64,000 nt of DNA from Desulfogranum japonicum DSM 18378 (GTDB taxonomy: Bacteria > Desulfobacterota > Desulfobulbia > Desulfobulbales > Desulfobulbaceae): NCBI RefSeq assembly GCF_000429945.1, contig NZ_AUCV01000026.1, positions 25,417-89,416 on the forward strand, given 5' to 3'. Shown in pieces: positions 52,590 to 62,008 of the stretch. Below the pieces are notes generated by a model that saw only the letters and a list, made by a program, of their open reading frames with translations, was not told the DNA's origin and searched no databases. Each line of letters starts with the position of its first letter. The stretch's first letter is position 1. A program made the position numbers and the translations under genes.

Positions 52590-55046
52590 ATGTTGCTCAA
52601 TACACTTTTCAGGCACTGGAGCTATCGTCTGTTTGCTCCCGGAACCATGCTTCGGGAACGGTATGAGGCCCTGAAGAAACTCCTTAATTATGATATCCTC
52701 AGCCATGAACAAATGGCTGAATTTCAGGATATTCTCCACAGCGGTCAGCCTGAAGATCTGGTTGCCATTCGAAAAAGGTTTACTGATTTTTCTTCTAATG
52801 TCAGGGAGATGGTAGCCGCTCTTGAAGTCATCTCTCCTGGGAGCTATGCTTCTTTAAAGGCATATCATAAAAAATTTGATTTCTACACAAGATTTCTTCT
52901 GGCACCGCCAAAATTAACCTATGCAGCACCCTTTGTTTACAGGCTGGATGATATACAACGGGATAATCCTGAAATTGGAAACAAGGCAAAAAATCTTGCG
53001 ATCCTGCTCCAGGAACTACAATTGCCGATTCCACCAGGTTTTGTGGTAACCACAGGCGGATACCATTATTTCATTGAATATAACGATCTCAGGCCGGAAA
53101 TTGACAGACTGCTTGCTGAAATTCAAATTTTCGAACCAGCCAATCTCAATCACCACGCCCAGGAATTGCAGCATATGATATTGCAGGGCGAGGTGCCCCC
53201 GCTGCTGCTTGAAGAGTTGCTCACAGGTTATGAGGTTTTACCTGGGCTTAGCGGCGATCAAGAGCGTCTCGTTGCTGTACGCAGCAGTGCAATAATTGAA
53301 GATAGCGGCATAACCTTTGCCGGACAATATTCCACGGTATTACATGTCGATCGCAACTCTTTGGGACAGGCATACCTACAGGTCCTGGCATCCAAATATT
53401 CTCCAGAAGCATTGTTTTATCGTATCAGTCATGGCCTGGGTGACGAGGAGACTGCCATGTCTGTGCTTGTTCAGCAGATGGTGCTACCTGTTGCCAGCGG
53501 AGTGCTTTATACCAGAAATGTTGTCTCAGATTCTGAACAAATGCAGCTCCATGCGGTGCCTGGATTTGGAGAGCGGCTGGTAGGAGGACATGACAACCCG
53601 GATACGTATCTTTTCAGTAGAGAGCAGCCTCCTGTTTTATCTCACTGCAATGGGGAATGCAGTCAACTGGATAAAGAAATGGCGGTCTGCATTGCCCGGT
53701 ATGGGCTGGAGATAGAGCAGACGCTCGGTTGTGAACAGGATATAGAATGGGCCATTGATCAAAACAATATGTTAAGCATTCTTCAAGCAAGACCTTTACA
53801 CGTATCGGAACAAGACTCCGGCTCTTTGCCCGAGATTTCGGGCAGCATAAAACTTCTTGATGGATGCAGGTGTGCAGCACCTGGTGTTGCTTCCGGATTG
53901 GTATATCATTTGGATGTTTCCAATAATCTCGATAGTGTCCCTGAAGGTGCTGTTTTGGTTACGATGGACAGCCCTCCTGAATATGTGCGTGTTCTCAATA
54001 GATTGGCTGCCGTCGTTGCCGTGCATGGCAGCAGGGCCAGCCATTTTGCCACAGTTGCCAGGGAATTTGGTGTTCCCTTGCTTGTTGGCAGGGAAAAAGC
54101 CTTTGAAAGCCTCCCTTCTGGTGAACTGGTAACTGTTGATGGCGACAGGGGGATCGTATACAGCGGCAAGGTAGAACAACTGCTTAAAAAGAGTGAACGT
54201 ACAACAAAAAAGAGAGAGCGTTCTCGCATTCTTCGAGAGGTAATGAAATTTATTACCCCCCTTGAACTGGTTGATGCTGCTGCATCAAATTTTACCCCCG
54301 AAGGATGCCGTTCCATGCACGATATCATCCGTTTTTGTCATGAAATGGCCTTGCAGGCCATGTTTGCGACAGCCAGGCCGGGGACGGGCAGGGGAGCTTT
54401 GCGGCTTGTTGCAGATATTCCCCTGGATGTGTTCCTCTTTGATGTAGGAGGTGGATTTGTTGCTGATATCGGCAAACGCAAATCTATCCCATTGGAAGAG
54501 GTCGCCTCATTTCCTTTTCAGGCTCTCTGGGCAGGGATGAGTCACCCTGATGTACAGTGGAAACAGAAACCTTTTGACTGGGATGCCTACGATAAGATTG
54601 AACTGGCTGGCGGGGTGCCGCCGAAAAAAGATAGCTTTGCTTTTGCCAGCTATGCTGCCATTGGTGCTGATTATCTTCATTTTAATATTCGATTCGGGTA
54701 CCATTTCACCATCCTTGACGTATTATGTGGTGAAAACAGTGTGGAAAACTATTGCATGCTGCGCTTTGCAGGTGGTGGAGGCGATTATGATCACCGTGTT
54801 TTGCGGATTGATTTTATTGTTGGTGTACTGCTTCGCCTGGGGTTCAGGGTGGAACACAAAGGAGACCTGCTGGAAGGTAAGTTGCAATCTCTTGGTAAGG
54901 AAGAGCTTGCCGCTAAACTGGATATGCTCGGTAGACTGTTGGGTGCGACCAAACTCATGGATATGGTACTGGAAGATCCTGAAATGGTAGAGACCTGTGT
55001 CGATGATTTTTTTAATGGCAGGTATTCTTTTTCTGAGCAGGGATGA
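52590..55046 (+). CDS. PEP-synthase-like phosphotransfer enzyme with unusual C-terminus
   Basis: An 818-residue protein. After a helical leader (1-115) comes a PPDK/PEP-synthase ATP-grasp domain (about 120-405) with GNKAKNLAIL, AVRSSAIIEDSG, TFAGQYST and the closing DIEWAID...LQARP. A swivelling phospho-histidine domain (about 425-530) has HGSRASHFATVAREFG (H485). The PEP/pyruvate TIM barrel expected next is absent. Residues 545-818 form a different domain (FTPEGCRSMHDIIRFCHEMA, FRFAG-like glycine segments, a low-complexity-free alpha/beta pattern). It should take phosphate from ATP onto His485, but the acceptor is unknown. Confidence 0.85.
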   Translation: MLLNTLFRHWSYRLFAPGTMLRERYEALKKLLNYDILSHEQMAEFQDILHSGQPEDLVAIRKRFTDFSSNVREMVAALEVISPGSYASLKAYHKKFDFYTRFLLAPPKLTYAAPFVYRLDDIQRDNPEIGNKAKNLAILLQELQLPIPPGFVVTTGGYHYFIEYNDLRPEIDRLLAEIQIFEPANLNHHAQELQHMILQGEVPPLLLEELLTGYEVLPGLSGDQERLVAVRSSAIIEDSGITFAGQYSTVLHVDRNSLGQAYLQVLASKYSPEALFYRISHGLGDEETAMSVLVQQMVLPVASGVLYTRNVVSDSEQMQLHAVPGFGERLVGGHDNPDTYLFSREQPPVLSHCNGECSQLDKEMAVCIARYGLEIEQTLGCEQDIEWAIDQNNMLSILQARPLHVSEQDSGSLPEISGSIKLLDGCRCAAPGVASGLVYHLDVSNNLDSVPEGAVLVTMDSPPEYVRVLNRLAAVVAVHGSRASHFATVAREFGVPLLVGREKAFESLPSGELVTVDGDRGIVYSGKVEQLLKKSERTTKKRERSRILREVMKFITPLELVDAAASNFTPEGCRSMHDIIRFCHEMALQAMFATARPGTGRGALRLVADIPLDVFLFDVGGGFVADIGKRKSIPLEEVASFPFQALWAGMSHPDVQWKQKPFDWDAYDKIELAGGVPPKKDSFAFASYAAIGADYLHFNIRFGYHFTILDVLCGENSVENYCMLRFAGGGGDYDHRVLRIDFIVGVLLRLGFRVEHKGDLLEGKLQSLGKEELAAKLDMLGRLLGATKLMDMVLEDPEMVETCVDDFFNGRYSFSEQG

Positions 55047-55126
55047 CAACGGCAACTGATCACAACACACCAGCTTTACAGGATGGCTGTTTTCAATAGA
55101 GATAGATTTCAGGGATGTAAAAGCAT

Positions 55127-56212
55127 ATGTCAGGCTATGAAATGACTTGGATAACTGATCACTTGGCCGTTGGTCATGCCCCTATGTCCTATGATGATCT
55201 GGACAGTATACGGGAACAGGGGATCAGTGGTATTGTGAATCTTTGCGGCGAATTTTCAGATCTCCACGAGCTCGAAGAAGGGGCTGGTTTTGAAGTGTTT
55301 TATATCCCCATTCCTGATGAGACAGCGCCCCCCATGGAGGAAATGGAAAAAGGGCTTGAATGGCTTGATGAGGCAATCTATCTTGGAAAAAAGGTGCTTA
55401 TACACTGTAAACACGGGGTCGGACGAACCGGTACCTTCCTTACCGCCTATATGTTGCGACGAGGATTTAACCTCAGAAAAGCTGAAAAATTGCTGAGAAA
55501 AGCAAGAACCAGAGCCAATCCCACTAATTTTTCCCAGTGGTGGCTGCTCCGAAAATTCGGGAAAAAAGAAGGGCAGCTGAAACTCTATGAACCTTCAGCG
55601 GAAAATCGCCGCAGTGACGATCTTAGCGTATATTACAAACGGTATGAACAGCTGCTGGAGAAGGTGGACAGGCTTATAGAAGAGTCAGGGCCTGCCAGCT
55701 GTGGAAAAAAGAAAGAAACCTGCAGTAAAAATTTCAATCTGTCACTTATTGAGGCATTATACCTGAACAACAAGGTCAATGTCGCGCTTACCTCTGAGCA
55801 GCGCAATGCTATTATCGACCAGGCTGTCGGGATAACTGATACCCGCAAGAAAGAAGAGAACACTAATACTTTGCAGGAAGGGCAACTGCCTGTCTTCCAT
55901 TCCATATCTGATACGAAATGTCCTCTGCGTAAAGATGGCAAGTGCCTGCTGCACACGTTTCGTCCAGTGTATTGTCGTCTGGCCGGTTGTTCATTGGACG
56001 CCAAGGAGGTCTATGCTATTTATGAAGAGTTGGCCTTGCTCTCTGAAGAAGTTTTTTATGCTGTTTTTGGAAAGCAAGCTGCGGAGTATATTTCCCTTCC
56101 GGATGTGAGCAATCGTGATACTATTTCCGGGAAGTTTATTCAAAAATATTTCCAGCACCTTGCCGCACAGAAATCTGACAAAAAGAAAAATGATGATGGA
56201 AAATCAGAGTAA
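55127..56212 (+). CDS. Dual-specificity phosphatase fused to a YkgJ-type cysteine cluster
   Basis: Residues 1-150 are a dual-specificity/tyrosine phosphatase with the P-loop HCKHGVGRTG (C94, R100). A linker with a coiled-coil follows (about 165-190). About 190-330 match the YkgJ-type zinc or iron-sulfur cluster family: C192 and C199, then C265, C273, C283 and C288 in the CP-x7-C-x9-C-x4-C arrangement with an RP motif. The total is 361 residues. The fusion ties dephosphorylation to metal or redox state. It lies between the PEP-synthase-like gene and the sigma-54 activator, whose start overlaps its end. Confidence 0.85.
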   Translation: MSGYEMTWITDHLAVGHAPMSYDDLDSIREQGISGIVNLCGEFSDLHELEEGAGFEVFYIPIPDETAPPMEEMEKGLEWLDEAIYLGKKVLIHCKHGVGRTGTFLTAYMLRRGFNLRKAEKLLRKARTRANPTNFSQWWLLRKFGKKEGQLKLYEPSAENRRSDDLSVYYKRYEQLLEKVDRLIEESGPASCGKKKETCSKNFNLSLIEALYLNNKVNVALTSEQRNAIIDQAVGITDTRKKEENTNTLQEGQLPVFHSISDTKCPLRKDGKCLLHTFRPVYCRLAGCSLDAKEVYAIYEELALLSEEVFYAVFGKQAAEYISLPDVSNRDTISGKFIQKYFQHLAAQKSDKKKNDDGKSE

Positions 56213-57629
56213 ACAGCCTCTGGTCCTGGTTGTGGATGATGAACCGGACATGCTGCTCATGCTCAAGCTTGTTCTACAAAAAAAATGTGGATGTGATGTC
56301 ATAACTGCACCTTCAGGTACTGATGCGCTTCCTTTGATAAAGGGCAACAACCCTGATGTTGTTGTCTCAGATATCAAGATGCCTGATATGGATGGGCTTG
56401 AACTGCTGAAGCGAATTCGGGAATGTGATGCCACTGTTTCTGTTATTATCATGACTGGTTACGGCACTATTGCCATGGCTGTGGAGGCTTTAAAAAACGG
56501 TGCCTATGATTTTCTGCAAAAGCCCTTTGAGAAAGATCATATTGTCCGGTTGGTTAATAATTGCATAGAACGTACCTCACTGCTGCGCACCAATGTTAGC
56601 TTGCAGCAAAAGTTGCAGCAACTTAGCCTGCCAGAAGGCTTTGTCGGTCAAAGCCCTCCCTTACGAGCTGCCCTTGATCTGATTTCACGGGTGGCTGATA
56701 CTGATGCCACTGTTTTGATACGGGGGGAAAGTGGAACCGGAAAGGAACTCGCTGCAAGAGCCCTGCACCAGCTCAGTAGCCGCAGTGAGAGGAAGAGGGT
56801 GATTGTTAACTGTCCTGCGCTTCCTGAAAACGTGCTGGAAAGTGAACTTTTCGGTTACAGCAAAGGTGCATTCACTGGGGCATTACGCGATAAAAAAGGA
56901 CTGTTTCTGGAGGCCCAGGGATCAACCATACTCCTTGATGAAATCGCTGATATTCCGGTGTCAATACAGACCAAACTGCTGCGTGTGCTTCAGGAAAAGG
57001 AAATTCAACCCCTGGGGCAGAACAAGACCATCAAGGTTGATGTCCGTGTGGTGGCCTCCACCAACCAAAATCTCGAGGCAAAGATACGTGCCGGAGAGTT
57101 CAGAGAAGACCTGTTCTATCGTTTGAACGTGGTAACCGTGGTAATGCCCGGACTGAAGGAGATACCTGAAGATATTCCCTTGTTGATCCATTACTTTTTT
57201 TCCTTGTTTACAAAACAGTACGACCGTGAAGACGTGGTACTTGCTCCTGATGTATTGCAGTACCTGTGCAATCGCAAATGGCAGGGGAATGTTCGGGAAT
57301 TACGTAACAGCATCAAGCGGATAGTGCTGCTTGCTGCCGGAAAAAGGGTTGAGATGGAAGATTTGCATTTGCTGTTGCAGGATGGCAATGGGCAATCGAA
57401 ATCGTATGGATCAGACCCTGGCTATGATATACGTCATTACTATGCAGCACCTTATAACCAGGCTAAAGCTGATCTGGTGAGTGCTTTTTCCACAGGCTAT
57501 ATTCATAACCTGCTTAACCTTCATCAGGGTAATGTCACCAATGCTGCTGCAGCCTGCGGCCTGGAACGGCAGGCCCTGCAGCGGTTGATGCGGAAATGTG
57601 GGATTGTTTCTGCTGATTATAAAAAATAA
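56190..57629 (+). CDS. Sigma-54-dependent response regulator
   Basis: This NtrC-family activator of about 480 residues has a receiver domain (D61 in VVVSDIKMPDMDG, lysine in LQKPF). The AAA+ domain (about 155-395) has the Walker A loop GESGTGKE and the sigma-54-contact loop GAFTGA. A Fis-type helix-turn-helix closes the C-terminus (NVTNAAAACGLERQALQRL). The frame is open to 56115, but three ATG codons at 56190 mark the family start. It overlaps the phosphatase gene by 23 bases. It is the likely activator of the promoter at 42635. Confidence 0.92.
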   Translation: MMMENQSKQPLVLVVDDEPDMLLMLKLVLQKKCGCDVITAPSGTDALPLIKGNNPDVVVSDIKMPDMDGLELLKRIRECDATVSVIIMTGYGTIAMAVEALKNGAYDFLQKPFEKDHIVRLVNNCIERTSLLRTNVSLQQKLQQLSLPEGFVGQSPPLRAALDLISRVADTDATVLIRGESGTGKELAARALHQLSSRSERKRVIVNCPALPENVLESELFGYSKGAFTGALRDKKGLFLEAQGSTILLDEIADIPVSIQTKLLRVLQEKEIQPLGQNKTIKVDVRVVASTNQNLEAKIRAGEFREDLFYRLNVVTVVMPGLKEIPEDIPLLIHYFFSLFTKQYDREDVVLAPDVLQYLCNRKWQGNVRELRNSIKRIVLLAAGKRVEMEDLHLLLQDGNGQSKSYGSDPGYDIRHYYAAPYNQAKADLVSAFSTGYIHNLLNLHQGNVTNAAAACGLERQALQRLMRKCGIVSADYKK

Positions 57630-57675
57630 AGGTTCGTTTTATTACGGCTGTATGTCCGGTGCCTCTTCTTTATTA

Positions 57676-57832
57676 AGGGTCACGGAAAAAATAAATTATC
57701 CAATCTTGCTTGTCTCTCAACTCGGTAACACCGTCGCGTCAATGACTCAATACGTCCAGTATGGAACCATTGACGCGACGGCGTTACCAAACCGATATCC
57801 TATTTTTGGATTTTAATTATTTTCTGCGACCC
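57676..57832 (-). mobile_element. MITE-like element, copy 2 (157 bp)
   Basis: This is the same element as at 17199 and 63051, in the opposite orientation. Ends are AGGGTCACGGAAAA and the complement of AGGGTCGCAGAAAA, with TA on both sides (57674-57675 and 57833-57834). The central palindrome GGTAACACCGTCGCGTCAATG and its complement is present. It lies 46 bases past the sigma-54 regulator, and no gene is interrupted. Confidence 0.83.
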
Positions 57833-57894
57833 TAAAAGCTATGATCGTGGAAAATCCGGGCTGAGCATATGCCATTACGAAGTAAACTCGGATA

Positions 57895-59121
57895 ATGTAT
57901 TTTTCCACGTGCCAAACTTTTTTCTTTACTATTATGCTATTTTATTGGTCCTTTGCGGTTTCTCTGTTCACAGCGTATATGTTGTTTCTGCTGTGGTATG
58001 GTCTGTCCAAACTTGGCACTCTGGAAGGCGTGCGACTTGAAAACGTGGTGGGAAGCGAAATCAAACTACCTAAAGTGTCGGTGATTGTGCCGGCCTGCAA
58101 CGAAGCCGATAATCTTCATGAGACCGTACACAGCATACTTGCTCAAGAGTACAGACCACTGGAGCTTATCATCATAAATGACCGTTCAACCGATGCAACA
58201 GGCCAGGTGTTGAACAAGATTCTTGCCGATATCCCAGCAGTAAAGGGAGTACATATCACCACGCTGCCAGAAGGATGGCTCGGAAAAAATTACGCCCTCC
58301 ATACAGGGGTTGAGCTGGCAAGCGGGGAGTATCTTTTGTTTACAGACGCTGACATTCGTTTTGCTCCTGACACCTTGAAAAGAGCAATGGAACATGTTTA
58401 CCGTAACAAACTTGATCATCTGACCCTGCTCTTTCGTAATACCGCACCAGGAGGGCTGCTCAACGCGGTTATTGTCGAGGCCATGACCGGGCTTTTTCTG
58501 CTCCTGCGTCCCTGGAAAGCAGCAGAGAAGGGAGGAAAATATTTCATTGGTATTGGTGCCTTTAATCTTGTTGCCCGAAGTGCTTACGACAACATTGGTG
58601 GCCATGCGGCCAATCCGCTGCATCCCATTGACGATCTCATTTTGGGCAAGACCTTGAAGGAGCATGGATATTCTCAGGATTGCCTGTGCGGATATCACCA
58701 TGTGACAGTAGATTGGTACGCAGGAACCGGCGATATGGTGGGGGGGCTGATGAAAAACGTCTTTGCCTTTTACAATTTTCACATCCCTACCGCTATTGGT
58801 GCCGCCCTGATCATAATCGGACTGAGCATCTTGCCATATCTGGGGATTCTCTTTGCAGGTGGTCTGGTGCAGTTGTTCTGTGGAATCATTGTACTGCTTA
58901 AACTGCTCTGTTTTTTCCTTGTGTGCCGCAGATTGATGGCTCCGTTGCATTCCTTGCTCTGGGCTCCTTTGGCTCCGGGCATTTTGCTGCTCGTTTCTCT
59001 TCGTGCCATGCTGGTAACTCTTTATGAGCGTGGAATTACCTGGAGAGGCACCCATTATTCTCTCCGTCAGCTACGAACAATCACTCCGCTTATTACACTT
59101 AAATGGCTGCTGCAACGTTGA
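57895..59121 (+). CDS. Family 2 glycosyltransferase, membrane-bound
   Basis: This 408-residue GT2 enzyme of the HpnB/CrtQ-like type has an N-terminal membrane helix (about 14-36). The nucleotide-sugar domain starts at VSVIVPACNEADNLHETV, with LLFTDADIRF as the DxD motif and DDLILGKTLKEHG as the acceptor motif. C-terminal membrane helices cover about 300-375. Start choice between 57895 and 57934 is open, because neither has a good ribosome site. Related proteins modify hopanoids or carotenoids; no such gene is adjacent, so the acceptor is unknown. Confidence 0.85.
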   Translation: MYFSTCQTFFFTIMLFYWSFAVSLFTAYMLFLLWYGLSKLGTLEGVRLENVVGSEIKLPKVSVIVPACNEADNLHETVHSILAQEYRPLELIIINDRSTDATGQVLNKILADIPAVKGVHITTLPEGWLGKNYALHTGVELASGEYLLFTDADIRFAPDTLKRAMEHVYRNKLDHLTLLFRNTAPGGLLNAVIVEAMTGLFLLLRPWKAAEKGGKYFIGIGAFNLVARSAYDNIGGHAANPLHPIDDLILGKTLKEHGYSQDCLCGYHHVTVDWYAGTGDMVGGLMKNVFAFYNFHIPTAIGAALIIIGLSILPYLGILFAGGLVQLFCGIIVLLKLLCFFLVCRRLMAPLHSLLWAPLAPGILLLVSLRAMLVTLYERGITWRGTHYSLRQLRTITPLITLKWLLQR

Positions 59122-59234
59122 CAACTTGCTACAGTCGTATTGTTGATATACAAAGAAATGATTGACCTGCGGTGGCTACTCATGGGTAAGGGGCTAAACC
59201 TGGTAACTCTCCTGAATCTGTTTCTGGTACATAA

Positions 59235-61169
59235 TTATTGCTGCCTTCGACGATATAAAGGCAAGGATATGATAAATTTTGCACCGGCACCGGGTTCGGA
59301 TTCTACTGTTATTTTTCCCTGATGGTTTTCCGTAATAATAAAATAGGATACGCTTAGCCCAAGGCCGGTTCCCATTCCAGGAGGCTTTGTTGTATAGAAG
59401 GGGTCAAATATTTTTTTTCGTATAACTTCGTCCATTCCAGGGCCATTGTCTTCAATTTCCAGGCAGATCATATCCTTATGCTTTTCCACATATGCTCTGA
59501 TAATGAAGTGGGGATTTTCTGTTCCTGCACTTTTCATTGCCTGGGCGCCGTTACCCAAAATGTTAAGCAGTACCTGCTGAATTTGGGACTTTTGACATGG
59601 AATGGGCGGAAGGCTGTCTGTATATTCCTTAATGATTGTAATTTTTTTGAAATCATACTCTTTCTTCAGATCATAGTCAGTGGCAGCAAGATCAAGAGCA
59701 CTGTCCATTATCTCATCCATAGAGTACGGGATCATGCCCTCATCACTCTTTCTGGCAAAGGAGAGCATGTTTTTTACGACCTCGGTAACCCGCCTGCAGG
59801 AACTGTTAATAGTATCGATCATGCGGAAAATGCCCCGGGATTTCATGAATTGCTCTATGGCCTCCAGGGTAATACCTGCCTCCTCGGCTGCTTTTCTATT
59901 TGCCGAGATTTTGAGGTTGGTACTCAGACGGTTGCTCATAACTCCTGTCGTTTGCAATATACCAGCCAGGGGGTTATTGATTTCGTGAGCCATACCCGCG
60001 GCCAGGCCTCCAACAGTGAGCATCTTCTCACTCTGAACCATCATTTCTTCCATGCGTACATGTTCGGTAACATCGTCTATCCGAATTACTGCTCCTTCCA
60101 CCTTATTGGCTATCAAGGGAAAGATGGTAATATTTTCGAAGCATGTTCCCTGTTTTGTCTGTCGGGATACTTTAGGGGCTAGAACTACCCTGCTTTCACG
60201 GATAGCGGTTTCAATCTCAGGCATTTTTTCTGCCAGACGTGGGAAAACTTGAGCCAGTGGTCTGGAGAGTGCGTCTTTAAAAGATATGCCTGTAGCCTGT
60301 TCCATTTGGTTGTTCCACTGGGTCACCCTGCCTTTAATATCCACTGCAACAAGACAGGAGGGCATAGAGTTAATAATGTTGAAGAGGTAGTTTCTCAGCC
60401 GGAGAATCTCCCGCTCACTGTTTTCCCTGCGCGCGATTTCTCCGCGAAGTCTAGTGTTGGATTCTGCAAGAGACGTTTCTCTTCTTTTTACATTCTCAGC
60501 CATAATGACCAACTGGCCGTAGACAATGCTTATTTCATAGTGCCGGATCTTTTCCTGTTTTCGTTCGTAATTACCCTGGGACATATCTTCGGCCACATCC
60601 ATTAGCAGTTGAAGGGGTTTGCGTACAAAGTAGTGTAGCATCAATGAAGTAGCCACCATCATCGCTAAAACTATAATCAGAAGGATTCCGATACTTGAAA
60701 TCAAGAAACGATACAGTTCCCCTTCATAATATGCCCTGGAAAGGCCTATCCGGATACTGCCGACAATCTGCCCTGAATGGAAGATTTGCGCTTTGCGTAA
60801 CACCATGTCGTTCTCGTCATCCTTTTTCTTTACATAAATATATTCCTCTTCATATGCATTGGAGATAATTTCCAGAAGCGAGACGCGACCAGAAGTCATA
60901 TATGCATCTCCAATTTGTTGAACAGTTTCATCATCCAGAGACCATAGTGGTAATTCAAGGCTTTTAATCAGATAGGATATGTATTGATCGGCATCACCCT
61001 CAAGGGTCTGGGAGGCTTTTCGGTAGGCGATGAAAAAGTATCCTCCCATGCTCAGGCTGGCTACAATTATTACGATGCTCAGTAAACCGATGATCAAATC
61101 AGTGAACAATCTTCGGGATGTATTTGCAGATATGTCGGGAAATTTTTTGTCGGAGGGCTTTCTGGTCAT
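59235..61169 (-). CDS. Membrane PAS histidine kinase
   Basis: This 644-residue kinase has two membrane helices (about 22-48 and 155-180) that enclose a periplasmic sensor domain of about 105 residues. An HAMP-like linker, a PAS domain (about 260-370), an HisKA domain with GMAHEINNPLAG (H395) and an ATPase domain ([14 protein letters not shown]) follow. The ATG at 61169 has GGAAAGG seven bases upstream and is preferred to the open frame from 61193. It is convergent with the glycosyltransferase. No response regulator is adjacent, so it is an orphan kinase. Confidence 0.9.
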   Translation of the reverse strand: MTRKPSDKKFPDISANTSRRLFTDLIIGLLSIVIIVASLSMGGYFFIAYRKASQTLEGDADQYISYLIKSLELPLWSLDDETVQQIGDAYMTSGRVSLLEIISNAYEEEYIYVKKKDDENDMVLRKAQIFHSGQIVGSIRIGLSRAYYEGELYRFLISSIGILLIIVLAMMVATSLMLHYFVRKPLQLLMDVAEDMSQGNYERKQEKIRHYEISIVYGQLVIMAENVKRRETSLAESNTRLRGEIARRENSEREILRLRNYLFNIINSMPSCLVAVDIKGRVTQWNNQMEQATGISFKDALSRPLAQVFPRLAEKMPEIETAIRESRVVLAPKVSRQTKQGTCFENITIFPLIANKVEGAVIRIDDVTEHVRMEEMMVQSEKMLTVGGLAAGMAHEINNPLAGILQTTGVMSNRLSTNLKISANRKAAEEAGITLEAIEQFMKSRGIFRMIDTINSSCRRVTEVVKNMLSFARKSDEGMIPYSMDEIMDSALDLAATDYDLKKEYDFKKITIIKEYTDSLPPIPCQKSQIQQVLLNILGNGAQAMKSAGTENPHFIIRAYVEKHKDMICLEIEDNGPGMDEVIRKKIFDPFYTTKPPGMGTGLGLSVSYFIITENHQGKITVESEPGAGAKFIISLPLYRRRQQ

Positions 61170-61226
61170 GAATGTGCCTTTCCTGCACGACATTGAAATG
61201 AATATATTATTTTCAGGCCTCTGACG

Positions 61227-61817
61227 CTATTTGGCAGGAGTGTATTGCGATATCTTGCTGCCCTGGATACCAAGTCCTGCCATCAGTCCTTTTTGGCTGA
61301 AAAAGAAAGCATAGATGCCATCCTGTACTGTAGTTGACGACATTGATTTAGCCAGGCCTTCGTCCACAAGTACTACGCTGGGGCCCACTCCAATTTCCCA
61401 ACCTTTACTCTGTTGCAGGTAACCCAGGCTTTTTTCATCCATAAAAAATAAAGCGTAACCAAAGGTCTGGGCTCCTATCTGCAAGCCATAGGAAGCAGAA
61501 ACAGTTTTGTAGTATTTGGTAGTTTTTCCCGGAACTTGCAAGGCTCCTTCACCATACTGCCCACCGATTATCAGGCCACCTTTGATGATGCTTGGAAAGA
61601 TTAATATCCCTTTGGCATCAGGAGCCATTTTTTTAGCAGCAGGGATAGTGCTGGTTAATATGTTCATAGCCAGTTCCACCTCACTATCTATTTGTTCAGC
61701 GGTTGCTGAAAATCCTGCCTGGGGTGTACCAAGTAACAAGATGGTAAGGGTAAGCGCTTGAATGCATGGCAAAGAGAATGATTTCCTGAAATGGTATTGA
61801 ACTGTGAAATTCTTCAT
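61227..61817 (-). CDS. Exported SYLF/Ysc84-domain lipid-binding protein
   Basis: This 196-residue protein has a long signal sequence (about 1-37, ending GFSA) and then a SYLF domain (DAKGILIFPSIIKGGLIIGG, YYKTVSASYGLQIGAQTFGY, VVLVDEGLAKSM). SYLF domains bind phospholipids; bacterial members are exported and poorly understood. ATG 61817 is preceded by GGGAGA and begins the signal peptide. It lies 57 bases downstream of the kinase start, same strand, so it precedes the kinase in transcription. Confidence 0.88.
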   Translation of the reverse strand: MKNFTVQYHFRKSFSLPCIQALTLTILLLGTPQAGFSATAEQIDSEVELAMNILTSTIPAAKKMAPDAKGILIFPSIIKGGLIIGGQYGEGALQVPGKTTKYYKTVSASYGLQIGAQTFGYALFFMDEKSLGYLQQSKGWEIGVGPSVVLVDEGLAKSMSSTTVQDGIYAFFFSQKGLMAGLGIQGSKISQYTPAK

Positions 61818-62008
61818 GTAGGATCTCCCTGAGGTCACGTTAAAAATAGTCTTCTTGGTGTAAAACATTTTATAACGATGGCTGCCTGTCTCTAGTCACT
61901 CTATTGTAAGCTTTTACTGAATTTTTATCCATGATGACTTGGTATTTAAGAAAATTTATAACCATCTAAAATACTTTTCATTAAATCCTTGCTAAGGATA
62001 GGGCGTAA

